A stretch of 28,123 nt of DNA, from assembly GCA_004114245.1 (NCBI GenBank), contig QZWS01000083.1, positions 1-28,123 of the forward strand. Reading direction: 5' to 3'. Below are positions 1-7,767 of this stretch, piece after piece (positions within the stretch are counted from its first letter, which is position 1; the number at the start of each line of letters is the position of its first letter). The DNA is from Zoopage sp. CT-All. Its lineage: Eukaryota; Zoopagomycota; Zoopagomycetes; Zoopagales; Zoopagaceae. Position numbers and translations under genes: made by a program. Below the pieces are notes generated by a model. The model was not told the origin of the DNA. It searched no databases and was given only the letters and a program-made list of their open reading frames with translations.

Positions 1-82
1 AAGGCAGTGTGACAGCTTGATTGAGGGGCTTGTATGTATGCAAATGAAGTACAGTGCAGTGCAAACGCAGACAACTCTGTCA

Positions 83-1038
83 TCAGCCAGTAAAGTCGTC
101 CTCGGTCTCGTCGTAGCGCAACAAATGCATGTCGTAGACGCCGACGAGGGCAAGCATCCGGCGCATTGTCATTGGTTTGCTTGGATCGTCTACGATGCCA
201 GGCATCTGCCGTGATTGGTCCCTGATTGCGTCGTTGTCCTCGTCACTCTCTACCACACGACTTGCGTCATAGTCATTATCCCATCCCCAATTACTGCATG
301 TCACCGGCATCATATCGCCTGGGCCCACCTTTGAACCGGCTAAATCGCGCAACTGCCGAGCTGCATCTTGTGCCGCCGCCCGCCATCTTTTGATCAACAG
401 CTCTAGGCTGGCCAACGATGCTGTCGATGACGACGCCTTCTTGCTTTTCTTCTCCGATCGGACGATAGCCTCTTTCGTTAGCCTTAGTTGCTTCTCCACA
501 GCCTCTTTCCGTGCAGCTAGATCTTTGAGCTCGGGATCGGCGAAACTGCGAGGCTGGACAAGCGGCGAGTTGAACGCCTTCCTAGGACGCGTCATGGGTG
601 TATTGTATGCTGCAGGAGCCTTTGACAACGTGCTGAGAACGCTTGAACTAGCCTGTCCAGGTGTACGAAGAGGAGACTTGAACGGGCGCGAAATGCGGTT
701 TTGGGGACTGGTAGCGGGGATGGCCGTAAGCACGCGTCGTTTAGCGTCAATCTCGAGCTACAAAGCATCAATACACCGTTTATATCGCAATTTGGTTATA
801 CCTCGGGATTGAGATTTGCGACGCGCTTGTGATCCGGGATCCAATACACGTCGATGGATTTCCCACCGACCATGACCGCACGGACGCGGATCGCACCGCC
901 CGCGACGAGTCTTGCCACTGCCGCCTCAGCATCATCACGCTCTTCGCAACTGGTCTTCACGATATCCGATAGCTGCTTCGCGGTCCAGACCCGTTGCGAT
1001 GCCGGGATGCTGTGCAGAATCGCGGCCAAATCCAGCAT
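83..1038 (-). CDS. SFR1: Swi5-dependent recombination mediator (Sfr1/Mei5-like), two exons
   Basis: Seen: exon 1 is 802..1038 (79 codons) and exon 2 is 83..757, joined across a 44-nt GT-AG intron (758..801) in phase 0; the protein is 303 residues. Exon 2 carries the family landmarks: a basic RPFKSPLRTPG segment near residues 103-113, a charged coiled coil with an LELLIKRWRAAAQDAARQL helix near 195-215, and a C-terminal MTMRRMLALVGVYDMHLLRYD block near 275-295. Known: Sfr1 pairs with Swi5 to stabilise Rad51 filaments in the nucleus during recombination. Exon 1 is unusual: its roughly 75 residues look like a compact winged-helix fold ending in a VYWIP strand, which I do not recall from Sfr1 proteins. 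The ATG at 1036-1038 is the only good start. Exon 2 alone has no ATG at its beginning, which supports the join. The alternative is two separate genes. Confidence 0.7.
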
Positions 1039-1087
1039 GTGGTGGTCAGCAAGTCAAGCCGCTGTTTTAGCGGGAAAAGGTGTCAGG
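1039..1087. promoter_or_regulatory. 49-bp divergent promoter between two DNA repair genes
   Basis: This is the whole interval between the start codons of the SFR1-like gene (-) and OGG1 (+). Any 5' UTR of one gene must lie in or over the other gene, so regulatory elements are probably shared. I see no clear TATA box. An in-frame upstream extension of OGG1 is open, but it would run across SFR1 exon 1. Confidence 0.5.
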
Positions 1088-2235
1088 ATGTACATCGCCC
1101 CGAGCGAGCTGAACTTGGCGCTGACCCTCCGCTGCGGCCAGGCATTCCGCTGGATCCAGTCGTCTCCCGGGCACTGGTCTTGTGGCATATGGGGCCAGCT
1201 CCTAACGGTTGCCATCAGTGATGCCGACGACCTCGTTGTCGATTGTCATGCTGCAAAAGACGCGACGCTGCAGGCTAAACTGCTCGATAGATTGCAGGAT
1301 TACATGCGTCTGGAAGTGCCGTTAGAACCGTTGATGGCAGAGTGGAGCCAGCGGTGTACGAACTTTGCCAAGCGGTCTCCTCGGTTTGCTGGTCTCCGGC
1401 TTCTCCGCCAAGACCCAGTCGAGACGGTGTTTTCCTTCATATGCTCCTCCAATAACAACATATCACGAATAAGCAAGATGGTGCGCTCGATGTGCGAGAA
1501 GTATGGCGACAAGGTGGGGAGTCTGGACGGAGTCGATTATCACGATTTTCCGCTGGTCAGTCGGCTCGCCGATCCACGGGTTGAGGCGGAGTTACGGACA
1601 CTTGGGTTTGGGTACCGCGCAAGGTATATACACGGCACCGCAGTTAAGCTGCTAGAAGCATATGGATCGGATGAGGCTGTACGCGAGGGATTGATGGCGC
1701 TGAGGACTGCGCCGTACTCTGAGGCGAGAGCACGGCTACTGGAGCTGCCAGGCGTTGGGCCCAAAGTTGCTGACTGTATTGTACGTCGTATTTTTCGTCC
1801 CTTGAATTTAGCAGATAAAGTTAGGCGCTCATGGCACTGGATAAGCTGGACGTTGTGCCCGTGGATACTCATGTCTGGAGCATTGCACAGAAGGGCTACG
1901 GATTTGGCAAGCGAGGGTCCCTGAGCCTCACGCCTGCTATTTACTTGGCTGTGGGAGATTGCTTTAGAGGCATATTTGGAGAGCAATGTGGATGGGCGCA
2001 CTCGGTATGAATACTCATACCAGGTCGAAGGATTCATGTCGGCGTTTAGATTCTATTCGCAGCGGACCTTAAATCATTGGATGTCACAGGAGACGGAGAC
2101 GGTACATTGATATCAGAGGGCACATCAGGCATGCCAGGCACGCCAGGCACACCGCATAGGAAGCGTAAAGCCGTCAGCCTGAACGAGTCGGGCACACCCA
2201 CATCAAGTCGTAGAAGACATGTAGACGAGATGTGA
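1088..2235 (+). CDS. OGG1: 8-oxoguanine DNA glycosylase/AP lyase, three exons
   Basis: Known: OGG1 removes 8-oxoguanine opposite cytosine and nicks the abasic site in base excision repair. Seen: exons 1088..1780, 1825..2004 and 2050..2235, with introns of 44 and 45 nt (both phase 0), give 352 residues (human 345). Landmarks are the N-terminal LTLRCGQAFRW motif, the RQDPVETVFSFICSSNNNI block, the helix-hairpin-helix LPGVGPKVADC with catalytic Lys226 and Cys230, and after intron 1 ALMALDKLDVVPVDTHVWSI with catalytic Asp245. Exon 3 supplies the C-terminal ILFAADLKSLD segment and a Lys/Arg-rich tail that could be a nuclear signal. Intron 1 lies between the catalytic Lys and Asp, so unspliced RNA would encode a dead enzyme. 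The ATG at 1088 places the conserved TLRCGQAFRW motif at the usual distance from the N-terminus; upstream in-frame ATGs overlap the divergent gene. Confidence 0.93.
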
Positions 2236-2341
2236 TGCGGCAAAAGATAATAGTCCAAATGCAACTGCAGCATTATCGTTCAAGGCAGGTGGTTTACATG
2301 CAAGATACATAACAACAGTGATTAGAGGACTGGAATGGTGC

Positions 2342-3443
2342 TCAGGGAAACCTGGCAACATCACCCCAAGGAAACCCAGTTAATAACAGCGGGGTATTCT
2401 CGTCCAGTGGTGGGATGGTTCGGTCGGCCACGGCATCGGCCTTGCACACAGGGCACTACAAGAATGAAGCTGCTTGAACAGAATCGACATAAAATGACAG
2501 ACTCACGAGTCGCTTCCCGCGGAGCAACCAAGGATCGACGCAGGCAGAGTGAAACACATGATGGCATTTGAGCGTGCGGACTGAGTCGCCACCGGCGTAA
2601 TCCTCGAGGCAGATGGAACAGCAGTCGATGTTTTCTGCGCCAATCGCATCGTCCTCCTTTGCGATGTAGACGGACACGGGGATTTTTGACAGCAAGCTTG
2701 GAGGCAGCCTTTCGTGCTGCAAAAGCCGGCGTTGGTGGGAGAGGTACAACAGGTAGGAGCCGGCGAGAAGAATGACGGGGGATATGAGGGTGAGCAGCAA
2801 GAAATCCATCAATGGCCTACTGCGGCATCAGCACTGTCAGACACACGGAGCGAGAAAGGACGCACCATTCCATAAAATCGTCGTGGAACAGCGCGACAGT
2901 TGGCGCGGTAGCGTTTAAGGGCGTCGCCGCGGCGAGACGTTTCAGCGAAACGTATGCCCCAAACGATACAAACACGCTGGGAATGACCACGTCCGAGGTA
3001 TCTCTGGACCCAAACATGGTCACCAGCGGCTGATGTGGCCGGTCATCACCGACGATAAGTGCGGCGTATCCGGCGTTTTGGGCATGCCGCACCTTGTCGA
3101 TGAAGGGACAGACGCCGCGCAGGACCAACAGCAACGCCGGCGGCGAATTCTCCGGAGCCCGGGACAGGGGCACGCAGGCGTAGAAGGGGAAAAACCGCCG
3201 CGGGTCGTCGTCGATTTCGTGGAGCCCGGCGGGGCTGAGCAGCGCCGACGACGCCTCGGGTGGCGGCGGGCGGCTGGCGAGGCGGACGATGCCGAGGAGG
3301 GGCGCAGAGACGTTCACGCGCGGCCCGAAAGCAGCGATGCGCGCCTCGAGTGTTTTGTTTTGCAGGACGAGATGGATGGAGGCGTCGACGAGGCTGCCGA
3401 ATACGGCGAGGAGAAGGGTGCTTGCCAGAGCTGGCAGGCGCAT
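2342..3443 (-). CDS. PA-TM-RING E3 ubiquitin ligase, three exons
   Basis: Seen: exons 2866..3443, 2507..2819 and 2342..2455, with introns of 46 nt (2820..2865) and 51 nt (2456..2506), give 334 residues. There is a signal peptide at residues 1-21, then a protease-associated domain with the signature RGVCPFIDKVRHAQNAGY near 109-126. A single membrane segment lies at about 199-219. A RING-H2 finger follows: Cys260, Cys263, Cys278, His280, His283, Cys286, Cys298 and Cys301. The last zinc pair, CPVC, is only present after removing intron 2. Known: this architecture (RNF13/RNF167/GRAIL family) marks endosomal or Golgi E3 ligases that recruit cargo through the lumenal PA domain. The start is the ATG in a CCCACC context directly before the signal peptide; an open extension upstream is low-complexity repeat. 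Specific substrates cannot be inferred. Confidence 0.88.
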
Positions 3444-3480
3444 GGTGGGAGCCGGACCGGAACGGCTGTGTGATGTGAGT

Positions 3481-3537
3481 TGTGAGCTGTGCGCTGTAAG
3501 TTGTGAGCTGTACGCTGTACGCTGTGAGCTGTGTGCC
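3481..3537. repeat. 21-bp tandem repeat, 2.7 copies
   Basis: Units at 3481..3501, 3502..3522 and 3523..3537 all begin with tgtgagctgt and differ by a few bases after that. They lie 38-94 bp upstream of the ATG of the minus-strand RING ligase gene, so in its promoter or 5' leader. Half-units continue irregularly to about 3475. Confidence 0.85.
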
Positions 3538-4809
3538 ACTGCCCAGTGCTCCACCTGGCTGCGCTTCAAGCCCTTGCTGGTGTATGTACGGATGGGCATG
3601 CCGGAGTAGCCATAGCTGTAAGGTGCATAGTGCCAGGGTGGCAGTGACAGGGCTGGTCCCCACTGTTGATGATGTTGTTCAAGGTTTGGGGTGTGGGGCA
3701 CAGGCTGGCATGGTAGATTGGACAACTGGTATGATTGCAGATGCAGAATAATGGGAATGTGAGGCAATAGAGTTGAGAGCAGGACAAGGGGCATAAAACT
3801 TGGTAATTTGTGCTTTATTAATTCACTACAAATCTGTTACTTGGGGTGTTACACCTGCTGGGACTGGGCTCTTGGAGGTGGTCAGAGGGCAGTGTGCAGT
3901 GTGCAGGGGAAGGCAGATGTAAAGGTGTTATTTGCACATAAAAGAAATTAGACTACTCTACTAAAGATTTCATCATAACATGGGGCTCCTTCAGTTCAGA
4001 AAACCCCTTGGTAGGTATACCATAATCTTCAAGTGTAGAGATTAGTTTATGGACAAGATCAAGTTGGTTCTGCTTCTCCAGTTTCCCTGCTAATCATATA
4101 TGAAGATTGGCTATAAATAGCTTAGTAGAACTATTTCTACTTTTGTGATTATTTTGCATTCTATGCAGCTATTGTCAAATCCAATACCATTGATTTTAAT
4201 TGTTTATGAGAGTCTTTCAATTAAGGATTACCTCTGGTATGCAAGAATATTGCATGTAATATTCTATATTTGTAATGCTACTCAGTTAAATGAATTGCAA
4301 ATTGATCTTTCTTTTAAGGAAATTAACTACTATTATGAGCAGATTGATATTTGGAGTAAATGATTATGCTATCTATTGTACAGTGTAAGGGCAGTTTCAG
4401 TGGTACTATGAAATATAAATTTATATGGTATTGTGTTTTGAAAGAATACTTTCTCTACTCCATAATACATGCATCCTCTATCGGCACAATACAGTTTGAC
4501 GGCTGCAATAGCAAGGTGTCGTGGCGCGGTGGTGCACGGCCAGGCGATTACTTGCCATCAGCCCACCCCCAGCACCTCGCGGCCCCCTCGTCCATCCGCC
4601 TGCCCGTCCCCCTTTTGTACCTATTCCGATTCTAATCCGCGCACATACGTCTCAAACAACCACCTTACCGCCTACCTTGGTCTGTCTATCTCGGTGCCTT
4701 GTCGGGAGCGTCGCCCGTCTCAACGCCCACACCAGCCCCACCCCCAGCCCCCGTCTCCTGTATCTATCCACGCAGCGGCAGCTCGTTGCTCCAGTAATAG
4801 CAGCCCACC
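3538..4809. other. Long non-genic interval with an AT-rich island
   Basis: No supportable gene is seen here. About 3940-4490 is strikingly AT-rich compared with the GC-rich flanks. It contains a perfect hairpin, GTAGAA-CTAT-TTCTAC, followed by TTTT at about 4125-4144. On the minus strand near 4090-3960 an open stretch of about 44 codons ends in a stop, but it lacks a start and continues into many stops. The edges of the interval (3538-3930 and 4490-4809) are GC-richer and probably hold the leader of the RING gene and the promoter and 5' UTR of the next plus-strand gene. The island could be a decayed mobile element, but I see no terminal repeats or transposase motif. Confidence 0.5.
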
Positions 4810-5265
4810 ATGTCCCCGAAGCCCGGCGATGCCGCTGTTGGTGGCCCGCCGCCAACCGCTCCCACCCACAGCACGCTCTTCTACGTCCTGGTCTCCGTCG
4901 GCTCCATCTTTGCCTTCCTCGCCATGCTTCTTGGCGGCGCGTTTGCGTACAAGTTGCGGCGGAGGGCGCAGCGGCGTCTTGTCAAGAAGAAGCAGAAGCT
5001 CGCCGGCGTGGGCGGTGTCGGCAAGCGCGGCGGCGGCAGCGGCACGGACGAGGAGAAGCTGCGGGCGGTGATGGGAGTCAAGATCCCGGTGCGCGCGCAC
5101 ATTGATCCGGGCCCGCCGTCGATGGGGCAAAGCGGCCGTGGCGGCGGTGTGCGTGCGGCGACGGCGAGCGCTGGTGGCCTGGGGGTGCCGGGCGCGTTCA
5201 AGTGGGATGAGGAGGGCGACAAGAGCGGGATGCGGCGCATGATGCGCAAGCTCAGCGTCGTCTAA
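4810..5265 (+). CDS. Small single-pass membrane protein, function unknown
   Basis: Seen: an uninterrupted 151-residue frame with a strong start context (gcccaccATG). After a Pro-rich N-terminus without a signal peptide, one hydrophobic segment lies at about 24-46 and ends in Tyr-Lys-Leu-Arg-Arg-Arg, so by the positive-inside rule the C-terminus should be cytosolic. The tail is basic, then Gly-rich, and ends in a basic RRMMRKL patch. I recognise no domain. The layout (short outer part, one membrane helix, glycine-rich basic tail) would suit a small adaptor or a type III membrane protein. Codon use is GC-rich like its neighbours. It converges with the GPI-protein gene, with 78 bp between stop codons. 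Confidence 0.7.
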   Translation: MSPKPGDAAVGGPPPTAPTHSTLFYVLVSVGSIFAFLAMLLGGAFAYKLRRRAQRRLVKKKQKLAGVGGVGKRGGGSGTDEEKLRAVMGVKIPVRAHIDPGPPSMGQSGRGGGVRAATASAGGLGVPGAFKWDEEGDKSGMRRMMRKLSVV

Positions 5266-5343
5266 TGTGAGAAGCGTAGTGCGTCAATGCTCTTTGATAC
5301 CAGTTGATGCTATTAATATGGAGCCCATCGCGCAGCCAACCGC

Positions 5344-5886
5344 CTACATCCACGACGCGGCGAGGCCCACCACGGCGGTCAGCCCAACTACCACGCCTCC
5401 GGCCACCATCCGCTGCGCACCGCTGGCGGCAGCATTCGTCTTATTCTGCATCTTGTCCTTGCCGAAATCGCTGCCACTGGGCGCCGCCACGACGGAATTA
5501 TTCTTAAGGTCGACGTTCACGGTGGTGATGGACGCGGGGCGCGGGGCGTTCCCGGTCCCATTGCACCGGGTGTTCGCCACCACCAGCGTCTGGGTCTTGA
5601 GCGCGGCGGCGGTGGTCACGGCCGGGCAGTTATCGTAGCACGCGGCCTGGAGCTTGTACTGCGTGCAGAGGCAAGTGTCGATGTTCCCACATGCCTCGAG
5701 GACCTTCTGGGACTGCGACAGACACTGGTCCATGAAGGATTGGCGCGCGCAGGTCGTGACGGCGTCGGGGGTAGCGGCGGTCGGGGTGGTGGCTGGGGTG
5801 GCAGCGACCGGAGCGGCCGGGACGGTGCCGGAGGCCGCGGCGAGCGTGGCGCCAACGACCGCGACAAGGAAAAGGGCAATGCGCAT
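5344..5886 (-). CDS. GPI-anchored Cys-rich cell-surface protein (fungal Ser/Thr-rich GPI family)
   Basis: Seen: a single-exon 180-residue protein with a signal peptide at residues 1-19, an Ala/Thr/Pro stretch at 20-45, and eight cysteines at 46, 55, 66, 72, 74, 83, 87 and 108. Potential N-glycosylation sites are at Asn109, Asn129 and Asn148. It ends in a typical GPI signal: small residues near Asn151-Gly156 followed by a hydrophobic tail with no charged end. Known: the core CLCTQYKLQAACYDNCP strongly resembles the Cys block of fungal GPI-anchored serine-threonine-rich proteins, which sit in the plasma membrane or wall. The exact biochemical role of that family is not established. It shares a 358-bp divergent upstream region with the ERGIC-53-like gene. 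The ATG at 5884-5886 directly precedes the signal peptide. Confidence 0.85.
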   Translation of the reverse strand: MRIALFLVAVVGATLAAASGTVPAAPVAATPATTPTAATPDAVTTCARQSFMDQCLSQSQKVLEACGNIDTCLCTQYKLQAACYDNCPAVTTAAALKTQTLVVANTRCNGTGNAPRPASITTVNVDLKNNSVVAAPSGSDFGKDKMQNKTNAAASGAQRMVAGGVVVGLTAVVGLAASWM

Positions 5887-6244
5887 GGTAGTCTAAGCGG
5901 GAGTGATTGGAGGCGGAGATAATAGGTGGTGTGTGTCGGTGAGTGTCGGGAGTTGGCGGGCAGAGGCGGATATGAAGCGGCCGATATTCGCCGATTATTC
6001 CTGGCCTGAAGCGACGCCACTGCGCCTCCCGGCAATCACTAACGGAGGCCTCCAACATGCCCTCTAATAAGGCCCCTAATAGAGACTCTAATAGGCCCTA
6101 CTAGGCCCTACTTGGGCCTAATAATCCCCTAATAGAGCCCTACTGAGCCCCCCAATAGTCCCCAACAGCCTGTCCGCTTGGCAGCAACAGACCCGCTGCA
6201 CTGCCTCCACGTCACCTCGCTTTTCCTCTCGCGACATCCACATC
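5887..6244. promoter_or_regulatory. Divergent promoter region between GPI protein and ERGIC-53-like genes
   Basis: This is a 358-bp spacer between two outward-facing start codons. The half nearer the lectin gene (6061-6170) is a degenerate CTAATA/GGCCCTA repeat listed separately. No clear TATA box is seen. Confidence 0.5.
6061..6170. repeat. Degenerate CTAATA / GGCCCTACT repeat tract
   Basis: CTAATA occurs five times, starting at 6064, 6076, 6088, 6118 and 6129. Between them, about 6094-6123 is a 10-bp periodic tract (GGCCCTACTA, GGCCCTACTT, GGGCCTAATA). Several units resemble the telomere hexamer CCCTAA, but the array is too degenerate to call telomeric. It lies 75-185 bp upstream of the ERGIC-53-like start codon. 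Confidence 0.75.
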
Positions 6245-7672
6245 ATGCCTGTTATGCGAACCGCGGCAGCGCTCGCCATCGCAGCCGCATTCCTGGTGCT
6301 TCTCGCGGCATCCGCTTCGTCCGCATTCGCCGAAAGCGCCCTCTCTGTGGCGGCCCTGAATCGCCGCCACGACTTCCGCCAGACGTTCAAGAAGCCGTAT
6401 CTGCACAACGCCACCATCCCGTTCTTCGATCGTCTCGACAGCGCCATCCTCTCGCCCGACTACGTCCGTGTGGCGCCCTCCGTTCACGGCGCCGCCGGCG
6501 CTCTCTGGGCGCAGCGGGAGAACAGGCACGAGCAGTGGGAGGTGGAGATGTCGTTTGCCGTGTTTGGTCGCGGCTCGGTGGGCAGCGACGGGCTGGCGTT
6601 CTGGTATGCCAAGGATCGGATGGCCAGTGGCCCCGTGTACGGCTCAAAAGATGCGTGGGACGGGCTCCTGGTGGCCTTCGATACCTACGATCACTCGGGC
6701 GAGCGGACGAATCCCATGGTGATGGGATTCCTCAACGACGGCGCCATCCACCTCGACCACGAGCACAACAGGCAGTCGCGGATGTTTGATGGCTGCTACC
6801 GCGCCTTCAGAAACACCCCTGGCGTGGTGCACGCCAGGATCTCGTACTACGACGAGACGGTTCGCGTGGCCGTCGACACCACCCAGCACAAGGATATTCC
6901 CGAAGACTCCAAGGGATATCTGGAGTGCTTCCGCGCCGAGGGGGTCAAACTGCCCGCCGGATACTATTTCGGCGTGTCGGCGTCGTCCGGATTCTCTCCC
7001 GACGACCACGACGTGTTTACCTTTGATACTTATGAAGTGAAATCGGGCGCAAAAAAGGCAGAGTCGCTCAAGCTGAGCAAGTCGGAGCAGGAGCATGTGG
7101 ACAAGGCCGAGAAGACGGTTCGCGAGGCGAGGCACAAGAAGGAAAAGGCGTCGAGCGGAGGAAGCAGCTGGTCTGGCGCCGGGGCCGTTGGTCTGACCGA
7201 GGACGACATTAGATCCATCAAGCACATTAAAGAAACCCAGCTCAAGATGCTGCAGACACTAGACGATGTACACGGGCAGCTTCGATCACGCGCTGCCAAC
7301 GCCGCCGATGTCGCGAGCAAGGCTGGCGGTATTTCCAGCGCCCATCTCGAGTCCATGGACGACCTCCACGATTCCGTGGGCACGTTGCGCCGTGATCTCC
7401 ACGCGCTGGTCGGCGAGAACGGACTCCAGGCGGAGATGAAGCGGCTCCACGACTCTGTCACGATGCTGCAGCACAAGCTGGAGGACTTTCACTTAACGAC
7501 GTTCTCGCTCCATGACGAAACCCGTGCGTCTATCCATCAAAAGACAGAGGAGGCGCATTCATCCCTGTTCCGCTACCTGATGATTTTTGCTGGATTGCAA
7601 TTGCTTGTGTACGTGGCCTGGAGCCTCTGGCGCGTGAGCCAGTCCAACCGCAACGCCAACAAATTTATGTGA
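6245..7672 (+). CDS. ERGIC-53/Emp47-type L-type lectin cargo receptor
   Basis: Seen: a single-exon 475-residue type I membrane protein. A signal peptide spans about 1-29. An L-type lectin domain spans about 40-270, with DGLAFWY at 115-121, a metal/sugar loop FDTYDHSGERTNP at 145-157, IHLDHEHN at 168-175, paired Cys184/Cys228, and the closing FSPDDHDVFTFDTYEV segment. A charged coiled-coil stalk runs to about 440, then one membrane segment at about 445-463 and a short cytosolic tail ending in KFM. Known: such receptors carry glycoproteins from ER to Golgi. Oddities: the position of the mannose-binding Asn of human ERGIC-53 (Asn156) appears to be His150, and the tail lacks both a KKxx retrieval signal and the terminal FF export signal. 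The ATG at 6245 is the one immediately before the signal peptide. Confidence 0.88.
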   Translation: MPVMRTAAALAIAAAFLVLLAASASSAFAESALSVAALNRRHDFRQTFKKPYLHNATIPFFDRLDSAILSPDYVRVAPSVHGAAGALWAQRENRHEQWEVEMSFAVFGRGSVGSDGLAFWYAKDRMASGPVYGSKDAWDGLLVAFDTYDHSGERTNPMVMGFLNDGAIHLDHEHNRQSRMFDGCYRAFRNTPGVVHARISYYDETVRVAVDTTQHKDIPEDSKGYLECFRAEGVKLPAGYYFGVSASSGFSPDDHDVFTFDTYEVKSGAKKAESLKLSKSEQEHVDKAEKTVREARHKKEKASSGGSSWSGAGAVGLTEDDIRSIKHIKETQLKMLQTLDDVHGQLRSRAANAADVASKAGGISSAHLESMDDLHDSVGTLRRDLHALVGENGLQAEMKRLHDSVTMLQHKLEDFHLTTFSLHDETRASIHQKTEEAHSSLFRYLMIFAGLQLLVYVAWSLWRVSQSNRNANKFM

Positions 7673-7725
7673 GGGGGCTGCCAGGGCGTGTTTGATAAAT
7701 ACCAATGCCATTTAAAAGATGTTCT

Positions 7726-7760
7726 TGTCACCCTGCCGCTGTCACCCTGCCGCTGTCACC
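7726..7760. repeat. 14-bp tandem repeat, 2.5 copies
   Basis: The unit tgtcaccctgccgc occurs exactly at 7726..7739 and 7740..7753, then partially from 7754. It lies in the 95-bp spacer between the convergent stop codons of the lectin and J-protein genes. No function is evident. Confidence 0.85.
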
Positions 7761-7767
7761 TGTGGCG

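Noticed and set aside
854-1087. N-terminal extension of OGG1 in the same open frame
   Set aside because: It is antisense to SFR1 exon 1, has no OGG1 similarity, and the domain is complete from 1088.
3444-3794. Upstream extension of the RING ligase frame
   Set aside because: It would place low-complexity repeat sequence before a clear signal peptide; the ATG at 3443 has a strong context.
3960-4100. Minus-strand open stretch in the AT-rich island that reads like a protein C-terminus
   Set aside because: It has no start, is bounded by stops, and continues into sequence with stops in all frames. It is too short to support a gene or element call.
6061-6170. Interstitial telomere repeat
   Set aside because: Only scattered CCCTAA hexamers occur; units are degenerate and not in regular tandem, so it is described as a degenerate repeat.
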